Part shown: one piece after another, positions 8,653-19,086 of the stretch
Layout of the letters: every line of letters starts with the position of its first letter
How positions within the stretch are numbered: the stretch's first letter is position 1
DNA from: Pelagibius litoralis
GTDB lineage: Bacteria > Pseudomonadota > Alphaproteobacteria > Kiloniellales > Kiloniellaceae
Direction of reading: 5' to 3'
Length of the DNA: 64,000 bases
Assembly: GCF_011683915.1 (NCBI RefSeq)
Contig: NZ_JAAQPH010000008.1
Span: 1 to 64,000 of the forward strand
Notes under the pieces: generated by a model
Database searches by the model: none
What the model saw: the letters and a program-made list of their open reading frames with translations, nothing else
Told to the model about the DNA's origin: nothing
Made by a program: the position numbers and the translations under genes

Positions 8653-10170
8653 TCAGGCGGCGCTGTCGGTGCCCCGGCGCAGGCGGTCCCGGATCATTTT
8701 GAAGACCGGCATGAGGATCAGGAAGATGGCGATCACCGTGATGGTGCCGGAAATCGGCCGGGTCACGAAGGTCGTCAGGTCCCCGTCGGAGATGATCAGC
8801 GACTGGCGCAGCTTCTGCTCGGCAATGGGGCCCAGCACGATGGCCAGCACCGCCGGCGCCAGAGGGTAATCCAGTTTGCGCAGAAGGTAGCCGACCACCC
8901 CGAAGACCAGCATCAGCCACACATCGTGCAGTCTTTGCGTGGCCGCGTAGCCGCCAATGATACTCAGGGCAAAGATGACCGGCGCCAGGATGGTAAAGGG
9001 CATCCGCAGCACCCAGAGGAACACCGGGATCAGGAAAATGTTGGCCAACAGGGCAAAAAAGTTCGCGACATAGAGGCTGGCGGTCAGACCCCAAACCAAC
9101 TCCGGCTCATCTATGAAAAGGGTCGGCCCCGGGGTAATGCCCCAGATAACCATGGCGCCGAGCAGGATCGCCGTGGTCGGCGAGCCGGGAATACCCAGGG
9201 TCAGCATCGGCAGCATGGAGCCGGTGGAGGCCGCATTGTTCGCCGCCTCCGGCGCGACCACACCGGCGACCTCGCCCTTGCCGAAGTTCTCCCCGTTCTT
9301 GTGGGTCATCTTGGCGACGCCGTAAGCCATGAGCGATCCGGGCGTCGCCCCGGCCGCCGGAAGAATGCCGACGAAATAGCCGAGCAACGAGGATGTGGTC
9401 GCTATCTTCCAGGTGCCCATCACCTCCTTCATGTTGGCGAGCATCCGGTCTACCGTAATAACCGCCTTCGACATCATGCTGTTGCCGCGGCTGACCTCGA
9501 TGGTCCAGAGCATCTCGCCGATCCCGTAGATGCCGATTGCCAGGACCAGGAAGTTGATCTGACTGAGAAAACCGGAGATTTCGAAGAGGACCAGGCGGGG
9601 TTCGCCGCTGATGATGTCGAAGCCGACCGTGCTCAGCACCAAACCGATTGCAATGGAGAAAATGGTCTTCGGGATATCGTCGCCGCTGAGACCGACAAAG
9701 GTGGCGAAGGCCAGCAGCATCAGGGCGAATATTTCCTGATCGCCGAAACTGAGGGCGACGGCGGCCAAGGGCGGCGCGAAGCCGGTGAAGAGGATGACCG
9801 AAAGGGTTCCACCGAAGAACGAGGCGACGGCAGCGGCCACCAGTGCCTTGTCGGCCAGACCTTTCAGGGCCAGCGGTCTGCCGTCGAAGGTGGTGGCGAC
9901 CGCGGTCGATGCGCCGGGAATGCCCAGCATGATGGAACTGATCGCCCCGCCGTACATGGCGCCGTAGTAAATCGCCGCCAGAAAGATAATCGCCGAGGTC
10001 GGCGGCACCAGGAAAGTCATGGGAACCAGGATCGCCACACCATTCACCGAGCCCAGGCCCGGCATGGCACCGATGAAAAGACCGACGATCACACCCAGCA
10101 CCACAAGGCCGATGTTCAGCGGCTGGAAAGCAATCAGGAATCCGTCGAACAGGTGTTGAAGAATCTCCAC
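8653..10170 (-). CDS. tctA: Tripartite tricarboxylate transporter large permease TctA
   Basis: A 505-residue polytopic membrane protein of the TctA family with about ten to twelve hydrophobic segments. It has the characteristic N-terminal GxxxGxMPGLGxxNGVAxL segment (residues about 30-50), and a second GxLPAAGATPGSLMAYG-type repeat near residue 270. It should form the channel subunit of a Na+- or H+-driven importer with TctB and the periplasmic TctC. It is the last gene of tctCBA. Substrates of this family are small carboxylates; the setting suggests oxalate or a related dicarboxylate, which is inference. Confidence 0.93.
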   Translation of the reverse strand: MEILQHLFDGFLIAFQPLNIGLVVLGVIVGLFIGAMPGLGSVNGVAILVPMTFLVPPTSAIIFLAAIYYGAMYGGAISSIMLGIPGASTAVATTFDGRPLALKGLADKALVAAAVASFFGGTLSVILFTGFAPPLAAVALSFGDQEIFALMLLAFATFVGLSGDDIPKTIFSIAIGLVLSTVGFDIISGEPRLVLFEISGFLSQINFLVLAIGIYGIGEMLWTIEVSRGNSMMSKAVITVDRMLANMKEVMGTWKIATTSSLLGYFVGILPAAGATPGSLMAYGVAKMTHKNGENFGKGEVAGVVAPEAANNAASTGSMLPMLTLGIPGSPTTAILLGAMVIWGITPGPTLFIDEPELVWGLTASLYVANFFALLANIFLIPVFLWVLRMPFTILAPVIFALSIIGGYAATQRLHDVWLMLVFGVVGYLLRKLDYPLAPAVLAIVLGPIAEQKLRQSLIISDGDLTTFVTRPISGTITVIAIFLILMPVFKMIRDRLRRGTDSAA

Positions 10171-10261
10171 GGGGACTCGCTCTCTACCTCAAAATTGGTG
10201 TCAGATCCTCTTGCTCCGGCCCTGTGGCAGAAGCGGCAAACGTGCTCTCACCCCGGGGGGC

Positions 10262-10759
10262 TTAAAGAAAGATGTCGTATAGCGGAAGGAACAGCGGCTC
10301 GAGATAACCCTTCGGCATGATGATTCTCAAAGCGACGTCGAAGAAGAAGAACACGACGACCGGCGCTGAAAGTGCGATCGCCAGGGTCGTCGCCCAAGAA
10401 TGCCGCCCAAGGAACCGTATGTAGTAGATCAGGAAAAGCGGCAAGGAACCGAAAACGCCCAGGATGTGGATGAGCCCGATCATCGCCGTGACCCCGCCGC
10501 CAACCAGGGCGAATCTCTTTACCGCATAGTTGTCCATAAAAGGTTCGCTGGATTGCGAGGGCGGGCTGGACCGACGGAACCAGTTCACGATGATCCAGAT
10601 GCAGGAGCCCAGCATGATGACCGCGAGCCAGAAGGGAAAGGCGCCGCCGCCCGGTCCTTCCTCGGGCAACCAGCCGATGGGAAGCTCCGCAGACTTCCAC
10701 ATCAGGTAGATGGAAAAGGCCGCCAGCAAAACAGCCGTCGTGATTTCAGCACGGCGCAT
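10262..10759 (-). CDS. tctB: Tripartite tricarboxylate transporter small permease TctB
   Basis: A 165-residue membrane protein with four predicted hydrophobic helices and the short charged loop after helix 1 (KSAELPIG) common in TctB proteins. It lies between tctC and tctA in the normal family order. The start at 10759 follows a GGGGAGGG ribosome-binding site. It is expected to pair with TctA in the inner membrane. Sequence conservation in this subunit is low, so the call rests largely on size, topology and position. Confidence 0.88.
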   Translation of the reverse strand: MRRAEITTAVLLAAFSIYLMWKSAELPIGWLPEEGPGGGAFPFWLAVIMLGSCIWIIVNWFRRSSPPSQSSEPFMDNYAVKRFALVGGGVTAMIGLIHILGVFGSLPLFLIYYIRFLGRHSWATTLAIALSAPVVVFFFFDVALRIIMPKGYLEPLFLPLYDIFL

Positions 10760-10811
10760 GATGGCGGCCCTCCCCTATCCTCGGATGATCGTCTGAATCA
10801 GATGGGTTGGC

Positions 10812-11801
10812 TTAGAGCGCCCCCATCTTCTCCAGCATCTGGCGGTGATTCTCCCGCTCGGTCATCCAGTAGGCTTTCAGCTCATCACCCGACATGAAGG
10901 CACCCTGCAGCGCCCTCTTGTTGCGGTAGTCCTGCCATTCCGGTGATTCAAAGACTTTCTGGAAAAGAGCCTGGTAGTAAGAGGCCGCTTCGTCGCTCAT
11001 GCCCGGCGCGCCGACGACGGAACGCTGCATCAGGTAGACGAAGTCCTTGCCCAACTCCTTGAAGGTCGGTGCATCCGGAAAGATGTTGATCCGCTCGGTG
11101 GTGAAGGCTGCAAGCGGCACGGTGTCGCCGGACTTGTAGAAGCCTTCCTGCTCGGAGGGATTGTTCACCGTCGAGTTGGCATGCTGACCGGCCAGCTGCT
11201 TGGCCACCGCGCCGCCACCCTTGTAGGGAACGTACTTCATCTCAAGGTCGTAGGCCGCATTGAGGAAGTCGGTGAGCAACTGGTCTTCCTGCAGCTTGCC
11301 GGTACCGGCCATGATCCAGTCGCTGCCGGCGGCTTTCGCCTTGGCGACGAAATCGTCGACATTCTTGATGCCGGAGTCCTTGTGGACCCACAGCAGGAAG
11401 GTGTCTTCCGCCATACGGGCGATCGGCGTGAAGGTCGCGATATCGACCTTCAGGTTGGGCTGACGCAGCGGTGTCGTGTAGAAGCTGTTCAGCGTCACCA
11501 TGATGGTGTGATCGGGGTCGGACGAGGCCTTCCCGTTCAGATGAATCAGCGCTTCGGCACCTGAACCACCCGGCTTGTTGATCGGTGTCAGGGGCTTGGA
11601 CGCCCAGCCGTTCTTCTCGATAACGGTTTGCAACAGGCGCGCCATTTTGTCGGCACCACCGCCCTGACCGGCCATGATGACGAACTCAACGGGCTTCTTC
11701 GGCTCCCAGGCCTGCGCCGCCGTCGAAGCAACGGTGGAAAGCGCAGCCCCCAGGCCTGCGACAACAGCGCAACCCAAAAGCATTCTTCTCGATACGTACA
11801 T
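10812..11801 (-). CDS. tctC: Tripartite tricarboxylate transporter substrate-binding protein TctC
   Basis: A 329-residue periplasmic binding protein of the TctC/BugD class. The N-terminus is an export signal (about residues 1-31, ending near AQA), followed by KPVEFVIMAGQGGGADKMAR, the family's first beta-loop-helix around the ligand site, and a PGGSGAEALIHL segment near residue 80. A GGGAGG site precedes the ATG. It is the first gene of tctCBA. The long upstream region carries the TGGTATACAA site shared with the oxalate operon, which makes an oxalate or related acid the likely ligand; the residues do not prove it. Confidence 0.92.
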   Translation of the reverse strand: MYVSRRMLLGCAVVAGLGAALSTVASTAAQAWEPKKPVEFVIMAGQGGGADKMARLLQTVIEKNGWASKPLTPINKPGGSGAEALIHLNGKASSDPDHTIMVTLNSFYTTPLRQPNLKVDIATFTPIARMAEDTFLLWVHKDSGIKNVDDFVAKAKAAGSDWIMAGTGKLQEDQLLTDFLNAAYDLEMKYVPYKGGGAVAKQLAGQHANSTVNNPSEQEGFYKSGDTVPLAAFTTERINIFPDAPTFKELGKDFVYLMQRSVVGAPGMSDEAASYYQALFQKVFESPEWQDYRNKRALQGAFMSGDELKAYWMTERENHRQMLEKMGAL

Positions 11802-12369
11802 GTCCTAACCTCCCGGTTTTCTGGATAGGCTTTGAGGGTATTCTCCATTAAGTTGAAAACCCAGCATAAAGTCAGCTTGACAGCATATCCCGTTATTCTT
11901 CTTGCATCTCCACGGCTCTTCGGACTTTAACCATGGCATGTGGTATACAAAATACCGCCATAGCTGACCGAGGTCTACTATTCTTATCGGCGAATTGAAA
12001 TTTCGTTAAAGATACCGCACCGCAACATTTGCGGATGTTTCCGCAAGATTCCTACTCGCTTCGACTAAATCGTTATTTGGCAGCATGTTAGAGGATTTCG
12101 TCAGCATTACGATAGCATGCAATTGTGACGAGAGAAGGTAAGGTTCTTGCAAGTGCGAAAGGGTCGTGCAGGAGCAACCTTGAGGCTAGGCACAGCCGCG
12201 GTTTGCCCGAATGACGACCAATCTGCCGCCCGCCCGACACACAATCTACACGTGCACCGTATCAGGAGGTGGATTTGCTAAGCCCTGTTGGCTGAAACGG
12301 ACCGCACGGCCACACATGAGGCGTAGTTACCGTCAATCAGGCCCTGCGCCAAAGACAAGTGGCCCTGCT
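11802..12369. other. 568-nt intergenic region upstream of tctC
   Basis: This AT-richer gap separates tctC from the universal stress gene, and both flanking genes are on the minus strand. The tctC-proximal part (11802-12000) should hold the tctC promoter and contains the operator at 11941-11950. The distal part (12000-12369) shows no convincing gene; a plus-strand frame starting at 12211 runs antisense into the stress gene and has no family features. Confidence 0.6.
11941..11950. promoter_or_regulatory. Candidate GntR/FCD operator upstream of tctC
   Basis: The sequence TGGTATACAA lies 140 nt upstream of the tctC ATG. It is identical to the site upstream of the GntR gene (19911) and differs by one base from the perfect palindrome upstream of the CoA-ligase genes (8566). 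A binding site for the GntR regulator at 19155-19844 is the simplest reading. Confidence 0.65.
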
Positions 12370-13230
12370 TCAGTGCATCAGAAGGATCGGCATGTCCGCA
12401 TGATCGATGACGTGTTGGGTGACGCCGCCCATGACCAGCTCCCGCCGGCGACTCTGCCCGTAGGCGCCCATCAACAGGCAATCGGCCCCGGCCTCCTTGG
12501 CATTGGACAGCAGCGCCTGGCCGATAGCCGCGGGCGTCGCGGAAAAGCTGTGCAGCGCCGAATCGATGTCGTGGACGGCGAGATAAGCCTTCGCCTCCTC
12601 GGCTGAAACCGGCATTTCGGCCCCCTTCCCGGCCAGAAGGATCACCGAATCGGCCTTCGTCAACAGCGGCAGGGCGGCGGTCACGGCACGGGCGGCTTCA
12701 CCGCTGCCGTTCCAGGCGATGGCGACCTTCGCGCCGACCGAATCGACGGGCCGCGGCGGGCACATCAAGACCAGCTTGCCGGTTTCGAGCAGCGCCGCCT
12801 CAAGCGTGTTGAGGCCGAGGTTCTGCGCATGATCGGGTTTCGCCACGGCGATCAGATCGGCCAGGCGGCCCCGCAGTCCGATGATCTTGGCCTGCTTGCC
12901 GGTCTCCTCCCGCCAGGTGGCCGAAACCCGGTCCCGCGGCCAAGGCGCAGCGTCGATCTCGGGAATGTCATGCTTGGCGCAGTAGCGGTCGAAGAGGTCG
13001 CGGACCTTGCTCTCCTCCTCGTTCGCCAGAGTGCCCGCGGAGGTGACGATTTCCTTACGCAGGCGCGCCGGAACGAAAACCCCGAAGGGGATCATATCGT
13101 CCGGCCGGGGCCTGCAGTGCAGGACCTCAAGATGCGCCTGGTGGCGGCGGGCGAGACTGAGGGCATAGTCCAGAACCCCCTCGCCCTTGCCGTCGCCGCG
13201 TACCGGAACCAGAATCGTGCGCACAGTCAT
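12370..13230 (-). CDS. Universal stress protein, tandem UspA domains
   Basis: A 286-residue cytoplasmic protein with two Usp folds, each opening with a hydrophobic beta strand (TILVPVRGDG near residue 4; VAIAWNGSGEAARAV near residue 168). The second domain ends with the ATP-binding glycine motif GAYGQSRRRELVMGG near residue 255 and the PILLMH tail. An AAGGAGCCCCC stretch precedes the ATG. It lies 34 nt downstream of formate-THF ligase and is likely the last gene of the oxc operon. Its role there is unknown; a stress link to oxalate or formate acidification is possible. Confidence 0.9.
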   Translation of the reverse strand: MTVRTILVPVRGDGKGEGVLDYALSLARRHQAHLEVLHCRPRPDDMIPFGVFVPARLRKEIVTSAGTLANEEESKVRDLFDRYCAKHDIPEIDAAPWPRDRVSATWREETGKQAKIIGLRGRLADLIAVAKPDHAQNLGLNTLEAALLETGKLVLMCPPRPVDSVGAKVAIAWNGSGEAARAVTAALPLLTKADSVILLAGKGAEMPVSAEEAKAYLAVHDIDSALHSFSATPAAIGQALLSNAKEAGADCLLMGAYGQSRRRELVMGGVTQHVIDHADMPILLMH

Positions 13231-13264
13231 CGGGGGGCTCCTTTCCGCGTCCTCTGTATCAGGC

Positions 13265-14938
13265 CTAGAAGAGGCCTTGGATCAAGCCGGCCTCATCGAG
13301 ATGAATGGAGTTGGCCGCCGGCACCCGCGGCAGACCGGGCATGGTCATGATCTCACCGCAGATCGCCACGATGAAGCCGGCGCCCGCGGAGAGCCGGACC
13401 TCACGCACCGGCACTTTGTGCCCGGAGGGGGCACCGCGCAGGTTCGGATCGGTCGAGAAGCTATACTGGGTCTTGGCCATGCAGACCGGCAGATGGCCAT
13501 AGCCTGCATCTTCCCACTGCTTCAGCTGATCGCGTACCTTCTTGTCCGCAACCGCTTCCTCTGCACCGTAAATCTGCTGCGCAACGGTGTTGATTTTGTC
13601 GTAGAGCGGAAGGGCATCGTCGTAGAGCGGCTTGAAGTCGGCCTTACCGCTGTCAATCAGCCCGACGACCTTGTTTGCCAGTTCTTCCGTGCCTTCCGAG
13701 CCCTTGCCCCAGTGCTCGCAGACCACCGCATCGACGCCGAGGGTCTGGGTGAACGCCTGGATCGCCGCCAGTTCGGCCTCGCTATCCTTGATGAAGCGGT
13801 TGATACCGACCACCGCGGGGACGCCGAACTTGGCGATGTTGGCGATGTGGCGGCCCAGATTCTCCAGACCCTTCTTCACGGCATCGACGTTCTCGTCACC
13901 AAGGGCATCCTTGGCAACGCCGCCATGCATCTTGAGCGCCCGCACCGTCGCGACGATGACCACCGCCTCGGGCTTCAGGCCCGCCTTGCGGCATTTGATG
14001 TCGAAGAACTTCTCGGCGCCCAGGTCAGCCCCGAAGCCGGCCTCGGTCACGACATAGTCGGCCAGCTTCAGGGCTGACTTGGTGGCGGAAACCGAGTTAC
14101 AGCCATGGGCGATGTTCGCGAAGGGACCGCCATGGATAAAGGCCGGGTTGTTCTCCAGCGTCTGCACGAAGTTCGGCATCAGCGCGTCCTTCAGCAGCAC
14201 CGTCATCGGCCCCTCGGCCTTCAGGTCGCGGCAGTAGATCGGTTTGCGCTCGCGGGTGTAGGCCACCACGATGTCACCCAGGCGTTTCTGCAGGTCTTCC
14301 AGGCCGTCGGCCAGACAAAAGATCGCCATGACCTCCGAAGCCACGGTGATGTCGAAACCGGTCTGACGCGGGAAGCCGTTGGCCACACCGCCCAGCGAGG
14401 TCACCGTGTCGCGCAAGGCGCGGTCGTTCATGTCGAGCACGCGGCGCCAGGAAACTCGGCGCTCGTCGATCCCCAGTTCGTTGCCCCAGTAGATGTGATT
14501 GTCGATCAGCGCGGACAAAAGGTTGTGCGCCGATGTGATGGCATGGAAGTCACCGGTGAAATGGAGGTTGATGTCCTCCATCGGCACCACCTGGGCATAG
14601 CCGCCGCCGGCCGCGCCACCCTTCATGCCGAAGCAGGGACCCAGGGAAGGTTCGCGCAGGCAGATCATCGCCTTCTTGCCGATCCGGTTGAGCCCGTCGC
14701 CGAGGCCCACCGTGGTGGTGGTCTTACCCTCGCCCGCCGGCGTCGGCGAGATGGCGGTGACCAGGATCAGCTTGCCGTCCGACTTGGACTTGAGGGACTC
14801 AAGGTATTCGAAGCTGACCTTCGCCTTGCTCGGCCCGTACTGCATAAGCGCATCGGCGGGCATGTCGAGTTTCGCACCGATCTCGGTGATCGGCTTCACA
14901 TTGGCTTCGCGGGCAATTTCGATATCGGACTTGGGCAT
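13265..14938 (-). CDS. fhs: Formate-tetrahydrofolate ligase
   Basis: A 557-residue enzyme making 10-formyl-THF from formate, THF and ATP, full length for the family (about 555-560). The P-loop [14 protein letters not shown] is at residues about 66-79. The conserved [22 protein letters not shown]-type segment follows near residue 98, and the C-terminal [10 protein letters not shown] tail is intact. It follows the stand-alone formyltransferase gene by 72 nt. In this setting it would channel formate from formyl-CoA turnover into one-carbon metabolism, in parallel with oxidation by formate dehydrogenase. Confidence 0.97.
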   Translation of the reverse strand: MPKSDIEIAREANVKPITEIGAKLDMPADALMQYGPSKAKVSFEYLESLKSKSDGKLILVTAISPTPAGEGKTTTTVGLGDGLNRIGKKAMICLREPSLGPCFGMKGGAAGGGYAQVVPMEDINLHFTGDFHAITSAHNLLSALIDNHIYWGNELGIDERRVSWRRVLDMNDRALRDTVTSLGGVANGFPRQTGFDITVASEVMAIFCLADGLEDLQKRLGDIVVAYTRERKPIYCRDLKAEGPMTVLLKDALMPNFVQTLENNPAFIHGGPFANIAHGCNSVSATKSALKLADYVVTEAGFGADLGAEKFFDIKCRKAGLKPEAVVIVATVRALKMHGGVAKDALGDENVDAVKKGLENLGRHIANIAKFGVPAVVGINRFIKDSEAELAAIQAFTQTLGVDAVVCEHWGKGSEGTEELANKVVGLIDSGKADFKPLYDDALPLYDKINTVAQQIYGAEEAVADKKVRDQLKQWEDAGYGHLPVCMAKTQYSFSTDPNLRGAPSGHKVPVREVRLSAGAGFIVAICGEIMTMPGLPRVPAANSIHLDEAGLIQGLF

Positions 14939-15010
14939 CTTGGTTCTCTGCCTGTTTATCTATTGATTGCTGTCTGTCCCGGTCGTTCTACGGCCGAAAC
15001 GCCTCCCGGC

Positions 15011-15925
15011 TCAACCGCCGAGCTTTGATCCTTCGCTGAGACCCGCCTTGGCCGCGAAATCGCCGGCGGCGATCTTCTTGTCGTCATGCGGGCGCACCCG
15101 TTTGATCCGAATGGCGCCTCCGCCGGCGGCGACCGTGAAGCTCTCGCCATCGACGGCAATGACGCTGCCCGCCTCGCCGCTGCCCTCCACCTTGGCGGAA
15201 TCGAAGATCTTCACTTCGTTTCCGTTGAAGGTGGTCCAGGCGCCCGGCGCGGGATTGGTTCCGCGGATCAGGTTGTAGACCTCATCCACCGGCTTCGACC
15301 AGTCGATCTGCGCATCGGCCTTGCGGCACCAGCTTTCGTAGGTCTTTTTGCTGTGGTCCTGGGCGATCGCAGGCGCCTTGTTGTCGCGCACCATGTCAAC
15401 CGCCTCGACCATCGCATCGACGCCCATGGGGAAGAGCTGATTGAAATAGAGCGTCCCCAGGGTATCGTCCAGGCCGATCGCCACCGTCTTCTGCAACAGC
15501 ACCGGCCCTTCGTCGAGGCCCTCGTCCGGCCAGAAGATCGTCAGGCCGGTTTCCTTGCGTCCCATGATGATCGGCCAGTTGATGGAGCTGGGGCCGCGGT
15601 GCAGCGGCAGCAAAGAGGGATGGTACTGGATCGTCCCCTTCTCCGGGATATCCAGCACCGGCTGGGGCACGAAGAGCGTCACATAGGCCATGACGCAGAG
15701 ATCCGGCGAGAACGACCGCATCAGTTCCTCGGCTTCCGGCGTTTTCCAGGAGGCCGGCTGATGCAGCGGCAGGCCTTTTTCAAGAGCTAGCTCCTTCAGG
15801 GGATCGGTCGGCCGCCCCTCCTTGTCGGGCGCGCAGAACACCCCGACGACGTTTTCACCACGTTCCAGAAGCTTTTCAAGCACAGCCTTGCCAAAGGCCT
15901 CTTGGCCATGGACGACGATCCGCAT
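15011..15925 (-). CDS. Stand-alone formyltransferase, 10-formyl-THF hydrolase-like
   Basis: A 304-residue protein with an N-terminal formyltransferase domain (residues about 1-190) and a C-terminal Fmt-type barrel. It resembles the hydrolase half of animal 10-formyl-THF dehydrogenase more than methionyl-tRNA formyltransferase: it has YHPSLLPLHRGPSSINW near residue 105 (catalytic His) and FWPDEGLDEGP near residue 140 (catalytic Asp), where Fmt has NVHASLLP. The start at 15925 gives the canonical MRIVVHGQEAFG opening; a longer frame to 16138 would overlap frc. It lies between frc and fhs. Possible roles are release of formate from 10-formyl-THF or another formyl transfer; not settled by sequence. 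Confidence 0.85.
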   Translation of the reverse strand: MRIVVHGQEAFGKAVLEKLLERGENVVGVFCAPDKEGRPTDPLKELALEKGLPLHQPASWKTPEAEELMRSFSPDLCVMAYVTLFVPQPVLDIPEKGTIQYHPSLLPLHRGPSSINWPIIMGRKETGLTIFWPDEGLDEGPVLLQKTVAIGLDDTLGTLYFNQLFPMGVDAMVEAVDMVRDNKAPAIAQDHSKKTYESWCRKADAQIDWSKPVDEVYNLIRGTNPAPGAWTTFNGNEVKIFDSAKVEGSGEAGSVIAVDGESFTVAAGGGAIRIKRVRPHDDKKIAAGDFAAKAGLSEGSKLGG

Positions 15926-16022
15926 TCCTGCATTTCCCCCGTGTTTTGCCGTGCCTCGAAAGGACGGCTTGATCAACTGCGATTCCCGCCGGACCTGCTG
16001 ATCCGGCGGCGACATCAATCGT

Positions 16023-17300
16023 TCACTCTGCGGCGGCCTGCTCCGGCATATCGCCAAGCGCCCCGCTGCTCCAGGTCTCCTGGATCTCCTCCTCCGAAAG
16101 GCCCAGAACCTGCGACAGGATCTCGTTGGTGTGCTCACCCAAAAGCGGCGAACGCGTCACATCCGACGGGGAAGCCGAGAGCTTCACCGGGTTGCCCACG
16201 GTGAGGTACTTGCCGCGTTCGGGATGATCGACCTCAACGATGGTACCGGTCTCGCGAAGGCTCGGCTCCTCGGCCAATTCCTTCATGGAGAGGATCGGCC
16301 CACAGGGAATGTTCAGCGGGTTGCAGGCTTCCATCACCTCCAGTTTGGTCTTGGTCTTGGTCCAGTCCTCGATGGTATCGAAGATCTGCGGGATCTTGTC
16401 CAGCCGCGCCTCGGGCTTGGCATAGGCCGGGTCTTCTTTCCACTCCGGCTTGCCGATCAGATCGCAGATATTGCCCCAGACCGCCGCCTGGGTAATGAAG
16501 TAGACATAGGCGTTGGGGTCGGTCTCCCAGCCCTTGCACTTCACGATCCAGCCCGGCTGACCGCCGCCGGAATCATTGCCGGCCCGCGGTGTCGCATCGC
16601 CGAAGGGGATGCCCTGGCCGAACTGGCTGTATTCCCTCAGGGGGCCGTGCTCCAGACGCTGCTGGTCGCGCAGCTTCACCCGGCAGAGGTTGAGAACGCC
16701 GTCCTGCATGGAGGCCAGAACGCGCTGCCCCTCGCCGGACTTCTCGCGATGGAAGAGCGCCGTCACGATACCCAGCGCCAGATGCAGGCCGGTACCGGAG
16801 TCGCCGATCTGAGCGCCGGTCACCGTCGGCGGACCATCGAGGAAACCGGTGGTCGAGGCCGCGCCGCCGGTGCACTGAGCGACGTTCTCGTAGACCTTGC
16901 AGTCCTCGTAGGGACCGGGCCCGAAGCCCTTTACCGAGGCGTAGATCATGCGCGGGTTCAGCTTGTGGACCTGATCCCAGCCAAAGCCCATGCGGTCGAG
17001 CGCACCGGGGGCGAAATTCTCGACCAAGACGTCGCAGGACTTTACCAGCTTGGTCAGAATCTCCTTGCCCTTGTCGCTCTTGGTATTGAGCGTGATCGAG
17101 CGCTTGTTGTGATTCAGCATGGTGAAATAGAGGCTGTCGACATCCGGGATGTCGCGCAGCTGCCCACGGGTGGCGTCGCCGACGCCGGGTCGCTCAACCT
17201 TGATCACATCTGCACCGAACCAGCCCAGCAGCTGGGTACAGGTGGGGCCTGACTGCACGTGGGTGAAATCGAGAATGCGGACGCCTTCTAGAGCTTTCAT
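16023..17300 (-). CDS. frc: Formyl-CoA:oxalate CoA-transferase
   Basis: A 425-residue class III CoA-transferase close in length to Oxalobacter Frc (428). It moves CoA from formyl-CoA to oxalate. The catalytic aspartate is Asp167 in the [11 protein letters not shown] motif, matching Asp169 of Oxalobacter. The start [19 protein letters not shown] and the glycine-rich loop region near residue 258 ([11 protein letters not shown]) also match the family. It sits 43 nt downstream of oxc, forming the core two-enzyme oxalate cycle. Confidence 0.96.
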   Translation of the reverse strand: MKALEGVRILDFTHVQSGPTCTQLLGWFGADVIKVERPGVGDATRGQLRDIPDVDSLYFTMLNHNKRSITLNTKSDKGKEILTKLVKSCDVLVENFAPGALDRMGFGWDQVHKLNPRMIYASVKGFGPGPYEDCKVYENVAQCTGGAASTTGFLDGPPTVTGAQIGDSGTGLHLALGIVTALFHREKSGEGQRVLASMQDGVLNLCRVKLRDQQRLEHGPLREYSQFGQGIPFGDATPRAGNDSGGGQPGWIVKCKGWETDPNAYVYFITQAAVWGNICDLIGKPEWKEDPAYAKPEARLDKIPQIFDTIEDWTKTKTKLEVMEACNPLNIPCGPILSMKELAEEPSLRETGTIVEVDHPERGKYLTVGNPVKLSASPSDVTRSPLLGEHTNEILSQVLGLSEEEIQETWSSGALGDMPEQAAAE

Positions 17301-17343
17301 TGTTTGCTCCTAATTCTTAATCAGTTGACTCGCTGGCGCTGGA

Positions 17344-19086
17344 TTACTTCTTGGAAACCACAGACTGCGGATTGAGATTGCCGATGCGCCCGCTCTCGGT
17401 GCCGGCGTTTTCGTCGATCACCGCATTTACCAGGGCCGGCTTTCCGGAGTCCATGGCCTCGTTCACGGCACGCTGCAACTCATCGGGAGAGGTCACGTAG
17501 TAGCCGGCGCCGCCGAAGGCTTCCATCATCTTGTCGTAGCGGGCGTCCTTGACAAAGACCGTCGTCGCCGCGTCCGATCCACCGGTGGGATTGACGTCGG
17601 TGCCCCGATAGATGCCGCCGTTGTTGAAGACCACCACGCAGATCGGCAGGTTGTAGCGGCAGATCGTCTCGATCTCCATGCCCGAGAAACCGAAAGCGCT
17701 GTCGCCTTCGACGGCCAGCACCGGGTGCCCCGTCTCAACGGCCGCCGCAATGGCCTGGCCCATGCCGATACCCATGACGCCCCAGGTGCCGACGTCCAGG
17801 CGTTTCCTGGGCTTGTACATATCGATGATGCCGCGGGCAAAATCGAGCGTGTTGGCGCCTTCGTTCACGAGCATGGCATCGGGCCGCTCGGCGATAATGG
17901 TCCGCAGCACACCCAGCGCGCCGTGAAAATCCATCGGCACGTTGTTGTTGCGCAGCCGCGGCGCCATCCGCTCGATATTGGCATCTTTCTTCGCCGTGAC
18001 CGTCTCGGTCCAGGCGGCAGGCGGCGGGGTCCAGCCGTCCCCCATGCCGTCAAGCAGGGCGGAGACGCAGGAGCCGATATCGCCGACCACGGGGGCCGCG
18101 ATCTCGACGTTGCTGTCCATCTCCTTGGGCTCGATGTCGATCTGTACGAACTTCTTGGGTTGGCTGCCCCAGGTCTTGCCCTTACCGTGCGAGAGCAGCC
18201 AGTTGAGGCGGGCGCCGATCATCAACACGACGTCGGCCTCTTTCAGTACCAGCGAGCGCGCCGGGCCGGCCGACTGCGGGTGCGTATCCGGCAACAGGCC
18301 CTTGGCCATGCTCATCGGCAGATAGGGAAAGCCGCTCTTTTCCACGAGGGCGCGGATCTCGTCGTCGGCCTGCGCGTAGGCCGCGCCCTTGCCCAGGATG
18401 ATCAGAGGGCGCTTGGCGCTCTTCATCACCGCAAGCGCCCGCTGGACCGCCTCCGGGGCGGGCAGCTGGCGCGGCGCGGCATCGATGACCTTGAGGAGCG
18501 ACTTTGCGCCGGCCGCCGCATCCATGGTCTGCCCCAACAGCTTCGCCGGCAGGTCCAGATAGACGCCGCCGGGGCGGCCGGAAACCGCCGCGCGGATGGC
18601 GCGCGCAATGCCGATGCCGATGTCTTCGGCGTGCAGCACGCGGTAGGCCGCCTTGCAGAGCGGCTTGGCGATGGCGAGCTGGTCCATCTCCTCATAGTCG
18701 CCCTGCTGCAGATCGACGATCTCCCGCTCGGAGGAGCCGCTGATCAGGATCATCGGGAAGCAGTTGGTGGTCGCATGGGCCAGCGCCGTCAGTCCGTTGA
18801 GGAAACCGGGCGCCGACACCGTCATGCAGACGCCGGGCTTTTTCGTCAGAAAGCCGGCAATGGCGGCCGCGTAGCCCGCATGCTGTTCATGCCGGAACGA
18901 CAGAACGCGCAGACCTTCGGCCTGCATGTAACGGCCCAGATCCGTGATCGGAATGCCGGGCACATTGTAGATCGTTTCGATATCGTTGAGCTTCAGCGCA
19001 TCGATGACGAGGTGAAAGCCGTCTGTCAAAGCCTGCGGGGCGGCGGCTTCATCCGGTCGATCTTCCTGAACGAGCGTATCGCTCAT
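17344..19086 (-). CDS. oxc: Oxalyl-CoA decarboxylase
   Basis: A 580-residue ThDP-dependent enzyme turning oxalyl-CoA into formyl-CoA and CO2; it is cytoplasmic and typical in length (Oxalobacter 568). The ThDP/Mg2+ motif [14 protein letters not shown] with the following NNGG lies near residues 455-490. The N-terminal Pyr-domain glutamate is in [12 protein letters not shown] near residue 65. The ATG at 19086 is preferred because GGAGACAGGT precedes it and it matches family N-termini; an upstream frame start adds 14 residues. Co-transcribed with frc and probably with the GntR gene 68 nt upstream. Confidence 0.96.
   Translation of the reverse strand: MSDTLVQEDRPDEAAAPQALTDGFHLVIDALKLNDIETIYNVPGIPITDLGRYMQAEGLRVLSFRHEQHAGYAAAIAGFLTKKPGVCMTVSAPGFLNGLTALAHATTNCFPMILISGSSEREIVDLQQGDYEEMDQLAIAKPLCKAAYRVLHAEDIGIGIARAIRAAVSGRPGGVYLDLPAKLLGQTMDAAAGAKSLLKVIDAAPRQLPAPEAVQRALAVMKSAKRPLIILGKGAAYAQADDEIRALVEKSGFPYLPMSMAKGLLPDTHPQSAGPARSLVLKEADVVLMIGARLNWLLSHGKGKTWGSQPKKFVQIDIEPKEMDSNVEIAAPVVGDIGSCVSALLDGMGDGWTPPPAAWTETVTAKKDANIERMAPRLRNNNVPMDFHGALGVLRTIIAERPDAMLVNEGANTLDFARGIIDMYKPRKRLDVGTWGVMGIGMGQAIAAAVETGHPVLAVEGDSAFGFSGMEIETICRYNLPICVVVFNNGGIYRGTDVNPTGGSDAATTVFVKDARYDKMMEAFGGAGYYVTSPDELQRAVNEAMDSGKPALVNAVIDENAGTESGRIGNLNPQSVVSKK

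Noticed and set aside
8473-10320. Plus-strand 615-codon frame across tctA
   Set aside because: Very polar composition typical of the complement of a membrane-protein gene; no domain.
12211-12606. Plus-strand 131-codon frame in the tctC-usp gap
   Set aside because: Half of it is antisense to the universal stress gene; no ribosome-binding site or family features.
15926-16138. N-terminal extension of the formyltransferase gene
   Set aside because: It would overlap frc by 116 nt and add Arg-rich sequence without family match; MRIVVHGQ at 15925 is the normal start.
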